Shown: positions 1 to 10,854, counted from the stretch's first letter. The stretch is 64,000 nucleotides of DNA from Craspedostauros australis (GCA_026770025.1 JAMXDE010000057.1:186001-250000), one strand, 5' to 3'. Notes: generated by a model not told the origin, from the letters alone. Made by a program: numbers and translations.

Positions 1-660
1 ACCGGCAAGGTCATCGAGACTAATGATTGAAGGCCATTCGTGCAATCTCCCTTAATTGGCACCGTTCTATTTAATAGCGCGTTGGGCCTGTATGGCAGTC
101 GAATTCTTCCACAGCTGCTGTTGTTGGGCCTGCACATTCTTGGTCGTAGCTCACGGAACCTTGTGATGATGTTCCGAACGTGGACTTGCTACCACACACA
201 GACCAGTTTTGCGAACGGGGGCACTAAAGCGAACGAGTCATCATCACGTCAACAATGCACAATGGACACGAACCAACGCAAAAGAACTCCCAAAGGAGCA
301 AAATGACACACGATTTTGTGCTTGGAACAGTGGAGTGTCAGCCGTTCGCAAAAACGCAACCGAGGCAACAGCGCTGCGAACAAAGGCGGCACCAGAAATA
401 CCGACGCAAGTGGTGGCAACAAATCACGATCATGTGAAGGAGGAACGAGAATTGAGCACAGCGCATCCATTCTCCGCCACTTCACTTCACTGCACTGCAC
501 TAAAGCTCTCCTCGATCTGCATCCACTCTCTGTCGTGAATCTCCATTCCAACTTGGCAGCAACATCCAACGACAGTTGCAATAGCAACAGCAATATCAAT
601 AACACCAGCAATAGCAATAGAAAGAGTAGAATAACTAACAACAAGAACACGAGTGATGAG
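1..660. other. Upstream region of the cyclase gene, no separate gene seen
   Basis: The reading frame of the cyclase stays open upstream of 661, but that part is low-complexity (Asn/Ser rich) and has no in-frame ATG that fits better than 661. It probably contains the 5' UTR and promoter. No RNA gene or conserved domain is visible. Confidence 0.4.
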
Positions 661-3634
661 ATGATGAACGCATCGTTCAACCGCTTGAATGCGTCCTTCA
701 GCTTGCTGGGCAGACAGAAGAAGGGCGAAGACGATGATCGCAATGGCCGGAACGGTCGCAACAGCCTGAACGGCGATCAGGAGGACGACATCCTGCACAA
801 CAGCGGCCGCAGCAACAGGGCCGGCCGGAATCGCAGCAGCCTGCGCCAATCGGGCGTGCTGCAGTTCCATGAGTCCGTCGCCAACAACATCTTCGACATC
901 GCCGAGCAGGAGATTCTGGGCGGCGGCGATCCGCGCGAAGGCAGCCGTCGTGGCAGGAGGACCCTGGGCACCGGCGAGGACCTCTTCCATCACAGTTCCT
1001 TCCACAGACCCAGCGGCAACGGCATGCGCCTGCAGAACGGCGGCGGCGACGACGACGATGACCGCAGCAGCAACAAGTCGTGCGTCTCCTTCGCGGCGCA
1101 GAGCGATCATTCGCACTTCTCCGACGACGACATGGGCAGCGAGGGAGACGAGGACGACACCATCTTTGCGAATGGCAATGGCACGGTCGCCAGCGGCAAG
1201 AGCTCCGGCAATGCGGCATCGTCGTTGGGCAGACGCGAGACGGCCGCCATCTCCTATCTCAGAAGCTTCCTCTGGATCATCTTCTTCGTCTGCACCATCG
1301 TCCTCACCACGTTGGCCTACACGGTGCCGCGGCAGCGCGAGATCGAGCGGTTCGAAGACGCCTTCCATGAGGCATCCGAGAATCTGCAGAGCACGATTCA
1401 AGCCACGGCGCGGCAGCGGTTCACGACGACGCAGCTCTTTCACGAGTCCATTCAGCACGAAGCCACCTTGTCCGATGCCGACTACTTCACAATTCAAGAT
1501 CTCCAACGACGCGGCGACAACTTCATCGAGTCCACCCACATGTACACCGCCTTCCTCCTGCCGCTCGTTGCCACCAATCAGACGGATGCGTGGGAAACCT
1601 ACGTGCAGCAGAATTTGCATCGGCAGGATCTCATTGCCACCACAACGACCGCGGCATCGACGGCGACTATAGTGCCGTTCATTTACGAGTTCGACACGCT
1701 CAATGCGGTGCCGGCCACGGAGACCACCAACATTGCCGACGCTCCCTCCTTCCTGCCCATCTGGCAGCAAATACCAAACATACCGGCGCCGCCCATCAAT
1801 TACAACATCCTCGCGGAAACATCATTCGCAAGTGTTTTGCGCAAGAACAACAACTTGCCGTTCCTTTCCAGATTGTGGACCAACGAACGATCGCGCATGC
1901 TGCAATCCTTCGCATCCACGCATCAGCGTCTCGCCAACTTCACGTACTCGGAGGATGAGCCCATCACGGATTATCACATGCCCATTCATGACACCACCAC
2001 CAATCGTCTCCTGGCCATCTTCACGTGCTCCTTCTACTGGAAGAGCATGTTGGCGGTCGTGCATGACGATTTCATTATCGTTGTCAGCAACAACTGTTTG
2101 CAGACCGCGCAGCAATCGATGTCGTATCAAAGACGCGATGGGGAACTCCTATTTTTGGGCATGCAGGACATGCATGACTCGCAGTTTGACAAGTACGTCA
2201 ACACGACCACCGATCGCATCCACATTCAAGGCACGTCACCCAGCAACAGCGACACCACACGCACAGGCTGCTCCTATTCCATCCTCATCTACCCGACGAC
2301 GCAATACCACGACACCTTCATCACGAACGAACCCATCTACTTCGCCGTCTGCATGGCGATCGCCTTGCTCCTCACGAGCCTCATTTTCTACGGATACACG
2401 CAGATGATCGAACGACGTCAGCGCATCGTCATGGACGAAGCCATCGCATCATCGGCCATCGTCTCGTCGCTGTTTCCCAAAACGGTGCGCGATCGGCTGG
2501 TCGTCTCGACGAAGGGTGGTGATAAGTCCAACGCCATGGCCGGCACGTCGTCGCCGTCCATCGTGCCGCCGTTGTTGCAAGGCGAGAAGTATCTCAAATT
2601 GGGTGGCAACGATGATTCCAGCAAGAAGAAGAAAAGCAGCGACTCTACCGAAGAAGATGATGCCAAAACAAGGCCCATTGCAGACACATTCGAGAACACG
2701 ACGGTGCTGTTTGCCGATATCGCGGGCTTCACCTCTTGGTGTGCTAGTCATGATCCCAGTGACGTGTTTCTGTTATTGGAGGTACGTGTTGCGTTGGGTT
2801 TTGCGTTGCGTTGTTACGTGTGTTGGGGATAGCGTTGAGAATGTATTGGCACGATTACTCACTGTGTGGTGCAACAAATTCCATTGACTCTCTGCTTAAA
2901 TTTGTGATTGGACTCGACAGACGCTGTACGGTGAATTCGATAAGATCGCACGCAAACGAGATGTGTTCAAGGTGGAGACGATTGGAGATTGCTACGTCGC
3001 CGTGACCGGATTGCCGGAACCGCAGGAGGACCACGCCATCATCATGTCCCTGTTCGCGCACGAATGCATGAGAACGATGAAGCTGCTGCTGACCAAGGAA
3101 CTGCGCACGTTGCTGGGCGGCGATCCGTCCATCATCTCCATGCGCTTCGGACTGCATTCGGGCAGCGTCATTGCGGGTGTGCTGCGCGGTGAAAAGTCCC
3201 GATTCCAACTGTTCGGCGACACCGTCAACATGGCAGCGCGCATCGAGCACACGGGCAAACGCGATCGCATCCACATATCGCCCACGACGGGCGAACTGCT
3301 GATCGAGGCCGGCAAGAAGAAGTGGCTCGTGGAGCGATCGGACAGCCCCGAGGACATGCAAACGTACTGGTTGCGGCCGCGGTCCAAAACTTCGGCGATG
3401 GACGATGCCCGACGCAGCCGCGCATCACTGTCGACCGACGGCGGCGGCACTTCGATCTCGGACGCGTACTCGCTGTCGTCGGGCATGTCGTTCGGTGGTA
3501 TGGACGGGGTGTCGTCGCACTCGCGGGCATGGCCGGAGGCGTCGACTCATTCCAAGGCGTGGATCGATTCTGATTCTGGCGATGGTTTCACCATGGAGGG
3601 GGACATGAGCGACGGCGGGGACAGTTTCGCCTGA
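661..3634 (+). CDS. Membrane-anchored class III adenylate/guanylate cyclase (one intron)
   Basis: Makes a cyclic nucleotide (cAMP or cGMP) from the NTP at a membrane. Two exons, 661-2781 and 2921-3634, join in phase 0 and give about 944 residues. The start is the first ATG (MMNASFNRL) before a Ser/Asn/Asp-rich cytosolic tail. TM1 is about residues 203-223 and TM2 about 559-579, enclosing a roughly 335-residue lumenal or extracellular sensor-like region. A linker with SLFPKTVRDRL leads into the C-terminal catalytic domain. Metal-binding Asp686 (FADIAGFT) and Asp730 (ETIGDCY) are spaced as in the family, and the transition-state pair Asn810/Arg814 (VNMAAR) is present, so the enzyme should be active as a homodimer. 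The purine-selecting positions are Glu726 (guanylyl-cyclase-like) and Gln803 (neither the Cys of GCs nor the Asp of ACs), so substrate choice is open. The C-terminal roughly 100 residues are Ser-rich and probably disordered. Confidence 0.9.
2782..2920 (+). other. Intron of the cyclase gene (139 bp)
   Basis: The donor GTACGT follows the codon for Glu in FLLLE and the acceptor is GACAG. Removing it restores the cyclase motif between the two metal Asp residues. Without removal the frame stops at 2832, inside the intron. Confidence 0.9.
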
Positions 3635-4017
3635 AGCTTTTGGCATGGTGTCGTCGTACCGTTCGGGCTGCTTTATCCGACCAGATTTTTGCGCTCATCT
3701 GCATGTACCAATACGTGTATGACATTGAAGAATGATAGCAGTGATAGTAGTCGTAGCAGCAACAGCAGATTTGTACCAACACAGGGTACTTTACATTTCT
3801 ACGCCATTTCATTTCATTTCTGATGTGCTTGTTGTCGGTAACTGCAGCCCATGTGATATCGCGTTCTCATTGAGCTCATCCGTGGACCATTGGCTGTGCC
3901 TTTGGGCATGTCCATCATGAGGGCAACGACGAGGGGAGAAGCGCTGAATCCATGCGAGTATACTCGTGCGCAGGACAGATCACACCGCTACCACCACCAA
4001 TAGTTTCATCTCAGAGA
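3635..4017. other. Intergenic region between convergent genes
   Basis: Holds the 3' ends of the cyclase gene (+) and the HEPN-like gene (-). Nothing else is recognised. Confidence 0.5.
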
Positions 4018-4799
4018 TCACCGGCTTGACCCGGCTTTCATGCGCTCCAGTAATTGACCAGCCGCCCCCGCCAGCTTTGGCTCCTCCGTCATAACCTCCG
4101 GATTCGTATCATCCTGCAGACTCGTATCGTCTTCCGGATTCGTATCCTCTTGCGGCTTTGGACTTCGCCGTGTCGATACCGCTCCGACCATCTCCTTTCT
4201 GGCCGCTCGATCCGCCTTGCGGCGCTTCTTACGAGCTTCTTTCACAATATTGCACACATGCCGCCGTTCCTCCTTATCCCCGTCGATGCGCTGCTTGCCT
4301 GCCTCTATTAGATCCGCTTGCACACGCTCGTAGGTCTGCAAGTACTCCTCGCGATCTGCCAACTTGTCGTGCCCATGCACGTGCACCAGTTTGTTGCGGG
4401 CTGATGTTGGGTGGGTACAATAGTACGAGTGGATGGATGGGGGCAAAGCAATGAAAAAATGGAGGCAACGGGTGCATGGATGGGTTGAGATTGCGAGGCG
4501 ACGAGCACTGATGCGATGCAACGCGGAATGGGAAAGGCATCCCATGATACCATACAACCACGACGCAACGTACTATCGACGATGTAATCCATATCGCGGA
4601 TGGTCTGATCCGACAGGTGCAGCTTGTCATCGACCTCGCTGAGCTTCTCGAGCCATGTGGCGCCATGCATGCGTCCCACGCCGCAATGCCGCTGCAGCGT
4701 GTATTGCAGATCCTTCGCCACGCGCACGCTGAGCTCGATGTCGCTGGCGCATTGCAGGAGCTTGGATCGCGCAGCCGCTCGTGGTGCGGCGTTGCCCAT
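4018..4799 (-). CDS. HEPN/DUF4145-like small protein (one intron)
   Basis: Two exons on the minus strand, 4799-4574 and 4400-4018, give about 202 residues. Donor GTACGT and acceptor ATCAG join in phase 1. The start is the first ATG at 4799 (MGNAAPRAAARSK). The N-terminal half is helical and carries GATWLEKLSEVDDKL followed by DYIVDTRNKLVHVHG. The Arg77-Asn78-x3-His82 core is the R(N)x4H signature of HEPN domains, and the surrounding pattern resembles bacterial DUF4145-type HEPN proteins. HEPN proteins are often RNases or nucleotide-binding partners in defence and RNA processing. The role here is unknown. The C-terminal half is a basic, probably coiled-coil stretch (KEARKKRRKADRAARKE) followed by an Asp/Pro-rich tail with repeats of the type EDDTS/QDDTN. 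The domain call is from motif memory, not a profile search. Confidence 0.7.
4401..4573 (-). other. Intron of the HEPN-like gene (173 bp)
   Basis: GT at 4573 and AG at 4401 on the minus strand. Splicing places the intron directly before the RNKLVH motif and fuses two otherwise separate open frames. Confidence 0.8.
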
Positions 4800-5401
4800 T
4801 GTGCTCAATCGTATGCACTCGCGAAGGCAACGTCGTTCTTGGGAATGTGTGCGGCAGCGAGCGTTGTTGGATCCGCGCCGACGTGATGGAGAGTGTCGTA
4901 GGTACGACTATGATAATAGTGGGTGGAGGCATGAAACAAGATCGGAGCTCAGACTTTCGTTTCAAACAGAGCGACAGGTTCCACCAGAACCAATGGAAAA
5001 ACGTTGAAACATGGCTGGGAGCTACATCGACTACTTCGACTTCACTGACTGTGGAAATTGTCAGAGAATAACGCTTACAACGCCAAAACGTTTGAAAAGC
5101 GAACTCCAAATACAGCTGCTCGATCGTCTTCGACGGAAGCGGCAAAAGCAGCGAAAGAATTGACCTCTCGCACTTGTTGTGCTTCGACAGACGTCCAAAC
5201 AGGCATTGATCTTCTTCGATGGTCTTCCTCGTAGTCGTATCAGTCGAAGAATCTCGTTTTCAACGATGTCACAGAAGAGAACTCTGTTGTGGTGCTTCTT
5301 TCTTGTTGTCCGTTTGCATCTTCGCGATGGATGAGAACGGAAGGATCCGAACTCCGCGAACCAGAGAGAGGTGCGATCAACAGAAGGTTCCGCCCACGTG
5401 A

Positions 5402-5441
<40 letters not shown>

Positions 5442-5731
5442 GCGATCAAGAGAAGTATCCAAACTCCACGAACCAGAGAGGAGGACCATGCGAACAAGAC
5501 AACAACACACAACACACAACCCCATACTCGAGCACATCAACAACAGACATCGAATTGCCACTCATACTCATCGCGCAGCGTATGGTACTCATAATAATAC
5601 AAGCCATTGAAGACACCACATACGATATCTCTGCCATTGATAGCTCAGACTCCACACTTCCTCGACAGCCAATCCAACGCCAATCGTCCAACGTCCAACG
5701 TCCAACATCAATCATCCACTATCCTCTCAAA
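4800..5731. other. Intergenic region; start of the duplicated ankyrin locus
   Basis: From about 5160 the sequence is clearly similar to 56125 onward, so it marks the left edge of a segmental duplication. It contains the poly-G tract listed separately and the probable promoter and 5' UTR of the ankyrin gene. No other gene is seen. Confidence 0.6.
5405..5440. repeat. Poly(G) tract of 36 bases
   Basis: An uninterrupted run of 36 G on the + strand, flanked on both sides by diverged copies of a motif with GTGCGATCAA and CGAACCAGAGAG. In the paralogous locus the equivalent place holds a 25-bp minisatellite. The tract could form G-quadruplexes, or it could be a sequencing or assembly artefact. Confidence 0.9.
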
Positions 5732-7057
5732 ATGCCGAATGTTACAAACGATGAACTCATTGATGCTTCCTTCAGAGGCGACTTGTCGGTGTTGAAAGAA
5801 TGGAAGAAGCAGAACCAGACGCAGAATGAAGGAGTGGATGTCAACAAGGTTACAGACTGGATTGGTTTCACTCCCCTTCATGGGGCATGCGACGGCGGCC
5901 ACCTGGAGTGTGTGAAGTACCTCATCAACTCATGCAGGGCTGACATCAACTCCGAAAACTACTGTGGTTCCACTCCCCTTCATGTGGCATGCTCCAACGG
6001 CCAGCTGGAGTGTGTGAAGTATCTCTTCGAATCATGCAGGGCTGACATCAACTGCAAAGACAGCAATGGTCCCACTCCCCTTCATGTGGCATGTTGCACC
6101 GGCCAGCTGGAGTGTGTGAAGTACCTCATCGAATCATGCAGGGCTGACATCAACTGCAAAGACAGCAATGGTTCCACTCCCCTTCATGACGCATGCTCCA
6201 ACGGCCAGCTGGAGTGTGTGAAGTACCTCACCGAATCATGCAGGGCTGACATCAACTGCGAAAGCATCGAGGGTTCCACTCCCCTTCATCTGGCATGCTG
6301 CAATGGCAGGCTGGAGTGTGTGAAGTACCTCATCGAATCATGCTGGGCTGACATCAACTGCAAAGACAGCAATGGTTCCACTCCCCTTCATGACGCATGC
6401 CGCACTGGCCAGCTGGAGTGTGTGAAGTACCTCATCGAATCATGCAGGGCTGACATCAACTGCAAAAACAACTCTGGTTCCACTCCCCTTCATGAGGCAC
6501 GCTCCAACGGCTACCTGAAATGTGTGGAGTACGTCGTTGCATCAGCCAATGCCAACAACGACATCCAAAGCAACAACAACACAATCGACATCCAAAGCAA
6601 CAACAACACAATCGACATCCAACGCAACAACAACAACACCAACATCCAACGCAACAACAACAACACCAACATCCAACGCAACAACAACAAAATCAACATC
6701 CAAAGCAACAACAACAACACCAAAATCCAAAGCAACAACAACAAAATCAACATCCAAAGCAACAACAACAACACCAACATCCAACGCAACAACAACAACA
6801 TCAACATCCAAAGCAACAACAACAAAATCAACATCCAAAGCAACAACAACAAAATCAACATCCAAAGCAACAACAACAACGCCAACATCCAACGCAACAA
6901 CAACAAAATCAACATCCAAAGCAACAACAACAAAATCAACATCCAAAGCAACAACAACAAAATCAACATCCAAAGCAACAACAACAACACCAACATCCAA
7001 CGCAATTGGTTCTGTTGTTGGCACTGTTGGAAGACTCCGCGCACGGAGAATCATTAG
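5732..7057 (+). CDS. Ankyrin-repeat protein with Asn-rich repetitive tail (copy 1)
   Basis: 441 residues from the ATG at 5732. This start is chosen because the paralog at 56758 begins with the same MPN-V-T peptide and similarity in frame starts here. After a short helical N-terminus (DELIDASFRGDLSVLKEWKK) come seven ankyrin repeats of about 35 residues (core TPLHxACxxGxLECVKYL, then SCRADIN), roughly residues 48-275. The repeats are almost identical at DNA level, so recent expansion or gene conversion is likely. Next is a roughly 150-residue tail of short units of the type NNNKINIQS, and the protein ends with a conserved Cys/Trp-rich peptide (NWFCCWHCWK). Ankyrin repeats usually mediate protein binding. 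No catalytic domain, signal peptide or membrane segment is seen. Confidence 0.8.
   Translation: MPNVTNDELIDASFRGDLSVLKEWKKQNQTQNEGVDVNKVTDWIGFTPLHGACDGGHLECVKYLINSCRADINSENYCGSTPLHVACSNGQLECVKYLFESCRADINCKDSNGPTPLHVACCTGQLECVKYLIESCRADINCKDSNGSTPLHDACSNGQLECVKYLTESCRADINCESIEGSTPLHLACCNGRLECVKYLIESCWADINCKDSNGSTPLHDACRTGQLECVKYLIESCRADINCKNNSGSTPLHEARSNGYLKCVEYVVASANANNDIQSNNNTIDIQSNNNTIDIQRNNNNTNIQRNNNNTNIQRNNNKINIQSNNNNTKIQSNNNKINIQSNNNNTNIQRNNNNINIQSNNNKINIQSNNNKINIQSNNNNANIQRNNNKINIQSNNNKINIQSNNNKINIQSNNNNTNIQRNWFCCWHCWKTPRTENH
6559..7005 (+). repeat. CAA-rich minisatellite coding the Asn-rich tail
   Basis: Tandem 24- or 27-bp units built on ATCCAAAGCAACAACAACAA. The unit length is a multiple of three, so the array stays open in several frames on both strands. 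These overlapping frames are shadows and not genes. Confidence 0.9.
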
Positions 7058-7129
7058 TAGTAACACTCTTTGGCTGTAAGTGTTTCTGTTACTTGTTACT
7101 GCAGTTGTTACTGAGTGTTGATGAGTGAG

Positions 7130-7836
7130 AGTTGAGGTTGAACTAAGAATCGACTAATTTTTTAGAGTGTCCTGTGTCGTTGCTTGAAATTGCTTTTGGC
7201 GTGCAATCATCCAAACCTGACGACAGCCAGACCTTTCCTTGTGCTCCCCTCTTTTGAGTCACTAACCATTCCCGATTACCATGCTACGGTCCATCTAAGC
7301 CAACCAATGCATGTGGGAACTATATGCTCCTCAGATCTTATCAGATGGGCTTCACCTGGATTCCCTTTTTGCTGCCACGGCGTCCGCTGACGATGCCAGC
7401 TTCACCATGGGCAATCCAAGCTGCTTCAACCTCAGCAATGGAATCCTGATACAAGTCCAAGCTGCTGACTTCAGCCGCATAGCTCCCATCGCTTCAACAT
7501 CTGCTGAAGCCATGATACCTCCTGCATGACATCACCTGCAATCCAGAGGAGAAGGATAAAGAGGAAAGTACAGTCTCTCCTCAGCACTGAACTGTGAGGA
7601 TCCATGCAGAGCCATGCCAACACAATGAATATCGTTTCTTCATCCTGCCTACAACAATACTAACTCATAATACAACAAGTCCAGAGTAGTACAACACTTC
7701 TACTCTATTCATAGTATCAAGTTCCAACAGTCAAGTACATTCAAGCCCAGTGAACTGCATCAATCGGCCTTCACCAGAAGCTGGCAGTCCACAAGGGGTA
7801 CTCCGGTTTCTCTGCAAACGCTCACAAATTCTAACT
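7130..7836 (+). mobile_element. Solo LTR related to family 3 (element F)
   Basis: Starts AGTTGAGG and ends TTCTAACT, the same AG...CT termini as the LTRs of element F. It shares patches with them (GGGAACTATATGCTC, CTAACTCATAATA, TGAACTGCATCA). The paralogous locus lacks it: the sequence before 7130 and after 7836 is contiguous at about 58610, so this is an insertion with an empty-site control. It was probably left by recombination between two LTRs. Confidence 0.8.
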
Positions 7837-8108
7837 GCGTGCGTGCGGAATGAGGTGATCAAGATGCTCTCTTGATTCATCTCTTCCTTGCTCTCATTGC
7901 TGGTGCAACACTCTTGCACCTCCATGCACATTGCTCTCCTTGTTGCTCGTTGATGTTGTCTTTGTCGTTGTCTTTGTCGTTGTCTTTGTCGTTGTTGATC
8001 TGGTCGTTCTCTTGTTGTCTCGTTGTTGTTCCATTCTTGGGTTTGTTGAATCTGATGATTGATGGAATCTGGTGGACTATTTAAAACATATTGCATTCTC
8101 TGTAGACC
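7837..8108. other. Distal part of the duplicated ankyrin locus
   Basis: Similar to 58610-58855, including a T-rich stretch with TTGTCGTTGTCTT repeats and the motif CTATTTAAAACATAT. Similarity between the two loci ends at 8108, exactly where the gag remnant begins. No gene is seen. Confidence 0.7.
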
Positions 8109-8972
8109 ATGGTACTCTCAGCGAAAGACATGCCGCTCTGCATGTTGGTGTCCGATGACTACATCGAAGACTCCTTCTTTGATAACTTCGAATGCGTCGG
8201 GAGTGACGACGAAGTGCAGGACGATGAGATCGTCCCGGAGTGGCTCAGTGAGGAGCCCATCATCCACGAGGTGGATCCAAGATGCGAAGTGAGCTACGAA
8301 TGCTGCTTCAACGCAAACGACCTGATTGGTCCATACGGCGACGGAGCTGAGATGGGCAACGAGGCCATCGACATCGACGTCGAGGAGGCCATGAGCGAAG
8401 ACGGCGAAGACGCCGACGAGGACGGCGCAAACGGAGACAACGAGGACGCCGATGAGGACGGCGCAGACGAAGACAACGACGATGCCACCGGAGATGAGAC
8501 GAACGGCGGCAAGGCGCCGCCCCCTCAAGCAGTGAGAAATGAGAGAACGGGCATCTTCGACAAAGATGACAGCAACGAAGCCGAAGGTCGTCCGAGCGAC
8601 ACCTTCAATCCCCACGAACACGTCGTCTATCCAATCAAAATCCAATTCCCACCGGACCCAAACCCCAGAAGCATCGACGACATCTACCGACTCGAGACAT
8701 TCCCAGAACCAACGGTCACTGCAAGACGAATGCAGAAGCAGCTCATCTACAACGCGGTTCTAACAGCTGCAATACCGATGTTCCCAGGGTTTGTGAACGA
8801 ACCATTGCGATACATATGGGTGAACATGGTAAGCACCATCCTGTCTGAGAACTTCAAATCGATTGAAGAGATTCTCGCCAACGCAGCCATCCTCAACCGA
8901 CTACTGCAGGCAGCAGGAGAAGACGAACTCTCCAAACTGGACCTGCATTACGTGCTCGGAGGATGCATGCAT
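8109..8972 (+). pseudogene. Family 1 gag linker fragment (possibly still an ORF)
   Basis: Matches the segment between the zinc knuckles and protease of elements A, C and D, beginning at their internal MVLSAKDMPLCML and ending at DLHYVLGGCMH. No capsid, protease or pol part remains. The first roughly 80 residues are nearly identical to element A and the rest is strongly diverged, yet the frame is open throughout. It is Asp/Glu-rich with an ADEDGA-type duplication. The frame runs on into the inverted LTR piece to a stop at 9125. It may be a dead fragment of a divergent subfamily or an exapted ORF. Confidence 0.75.
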
Positions 8973-9267
8973 GTTGGCAAGTTCCGTGATTGGAAGCCTA
9001 CGATCGTGGAAGACGGTGTTGTTGATAGTCGTTCGTTTGCTATTTCATTACGTTGGCACTCCGATCCTCTCGGTGTCCGTTCGTTCTCTTGCCCGATGCT
9101 CTCGGCGCTTCAATCTGTTTCGTAGATTCAGTCTCCGACTATGAGTCGGTGTACGAGATGCTCTCTCGCTGCTCTTCGTATTCTCTCTCTATATATTGTG
9201 TGCTCGTGCTATGCGATACTCCGTGTTCGATGCATACTCCGCATTTGACACTCCGTTCACTCACTGG
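8973..9267 (-). mobile_element. Truncated family 1 LTR, inverted
   Basis: On the + strand it starts TGTTGGCAAGTTCCG, the reverse complement of the family 1 LTR end, and follows that LTR to about 9267, where similarity stops. It interrupts the gag remnant in the opposite orientation. The rest of that element is missing. Confidence 0.8.
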
Positions 9268-10055
9268 AGGTGGTTGCAAGGGTCATAATTTCATAACTGG
9301 TCAGCCTCGTTCACCCCGATTTCAAGTCACGACCATCAGTCCCGTATCCAAATCTGCCCCCAAGACTAAATCAGTGCCCGTCAATTCATTGATTCCTTCC
9401 ATGCATCAGCATTTCTCTCCATGACCACTTTCCTTGTGTGACCCCATTCAGGGTTATCTTGTCATCACTTGCGGATTGCTAAGATAAGCATCAAGTTCAT
9501 CCTATTATGTTGTGGAGAGTATAGTATATTTTATACCATAGGATGAGTCACTGTGCTCCATTGTATTATATTATGCTGTGGAGTATTCGCAAGTGTTGCT
9601 GTTGCCGTGAATGTAGACGTGAACGTGTAGGGATGCCAAAAACAACCCTGTGCTACTTGACACAACACGCACAAGGGAGGAAGCGCACAACAGAGCCCAA
9701 TCGTCCACAACATGAGGAATCAACGCGACACTGAAGCTGTCACAACATCACTACCCACTCTGTTGGATACCATCGCAGTCTGATATCGACCAACAATGAC
9801 GGCATCATTCTCGTCCACAGTGAGGACAAGCCATGTAGTAGTGTTGTAAGAGCTATCTAAACATATCTAACCCTAATGGACAACATGCCACATAGATGCC
9901 TAACAAGGTCATGTTGTCCAATTCAACATTGACAGGATTATGCTCGACCTCGCTGAATGGGGTCGTATGTTGACACGTTCACAGCTTCAGTGTTGCACAT
10001 CTCTTGCTGCTTCACACATTCACAAATACATGTGTCTTGCCTAAGTGCAGTTTTC
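9268..10055. other. Unassigned region before element A
   Basis: No coding region or recognisable LTR. One small hairpin: CATCCTAT at 9498-9505 pairs with ATAGGATG at 9538-9545 around an AT-rich centre. Origin unknown; it could be host spacer or decayed transposon. Confidence 0.4.
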
Positions 10056-10842
10056 TGTCGAGATGTACATGTGAGTATATGTCAAGATGTACGTATATAT
10101 GTGCATCGTTCACCCGTTATTCTCTCATACGCACTTGGACGGTATAACTACATTCGTGTCGATAGTATACTGTGATTCGTCAGAATTACAGGGGAAACGG
10201 AACACACAAAAAGGGGCAAGATTTCTGGAGGAAATTTGCAAATGACAATTTCTGAGAAAATTGGAAGATCGTCCGTCCATCCATCAATGGTACCAAGAGA
10301 ATCTCGAGGTACTTCCCAACTAAACCTCAGATGACGATATCATCTGACAGACCACTGCATCACCAATGGAACGTGACATCTGGAGAGCAGAAGGACGCCT
10401 ACTGACGTCGACAGGATGTCATCATGTCACCACGTCGACATCTGTCTCCAAGTCAGAGCAGGAGGCGAAGATCCGATGACCCATGAAGATCATGGATACA
10501 GAAGGTGAACTTCAAATGGCGAGTACTCATGGAGTAGGAGCCAGTACTGAATGAACGGAGTGTCGAATACGGAGTACGTATCGAACACGGAGTATCGTGC
10601 GCGACGAGCACACGATGTTGAGAGAGAGAGAATACAGAAAGGAGCGAGAGAGCATCTCGCGTACCGACTCATAGTCGGAGACCAAATCTACGAAACAGAT
10701 TGAAGCGCCGAGAGCATCGGGCGAGAGAACGGGCGTACACCGAGAGCATCGGAGTAGCCAACTAATGAAATAGCAAACAGAAGACTATCAACCAACACCA
10801 TCTTCCACGATCGTAGGTTACCGTGCGCGGAACTTGCCAACA
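10056..10842 (+). repeat. 5' LTR of element A (787 bp)
   Basis: Begins TGTCGAGATGTACATG and ends GGAACTTGCCAACA. Near-perfect TGTYG/CAACA terminal inverted repeat. Should carry promoter and polyadenylation signals, none of which is certain by eye. Confidence 0.9.
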
Positions 10843-10854
10843 CGTTTATAAACG
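10843..10854 (+). promoter_or_regulatory. Palindrome at the primer-binding position, element A
   Basis: CGTTTATAAACG, a perfect 12-bp palindrome directly abutting the LTR end where a tRNA primer site would normally start with TGG. The same sequence occurs in B, C and D, and E has CGTTTCGAAACG at the same place. Confidence 0.75.

Noticed and set aside
487..1770. 427-codon minus-strand frame over the cyclase exon
   Set aside because: Antisense shadow of the cyclase coding bias; the sense frame has TM and catalytic motifs.
6511..7066. Leu/Trp/Met- and Val/Asp-rich frames on both strands of the ankyrin tails
   Set aside because: Produced by a repeat unit that is a multiple of three and stop-free in several frames; not genes.
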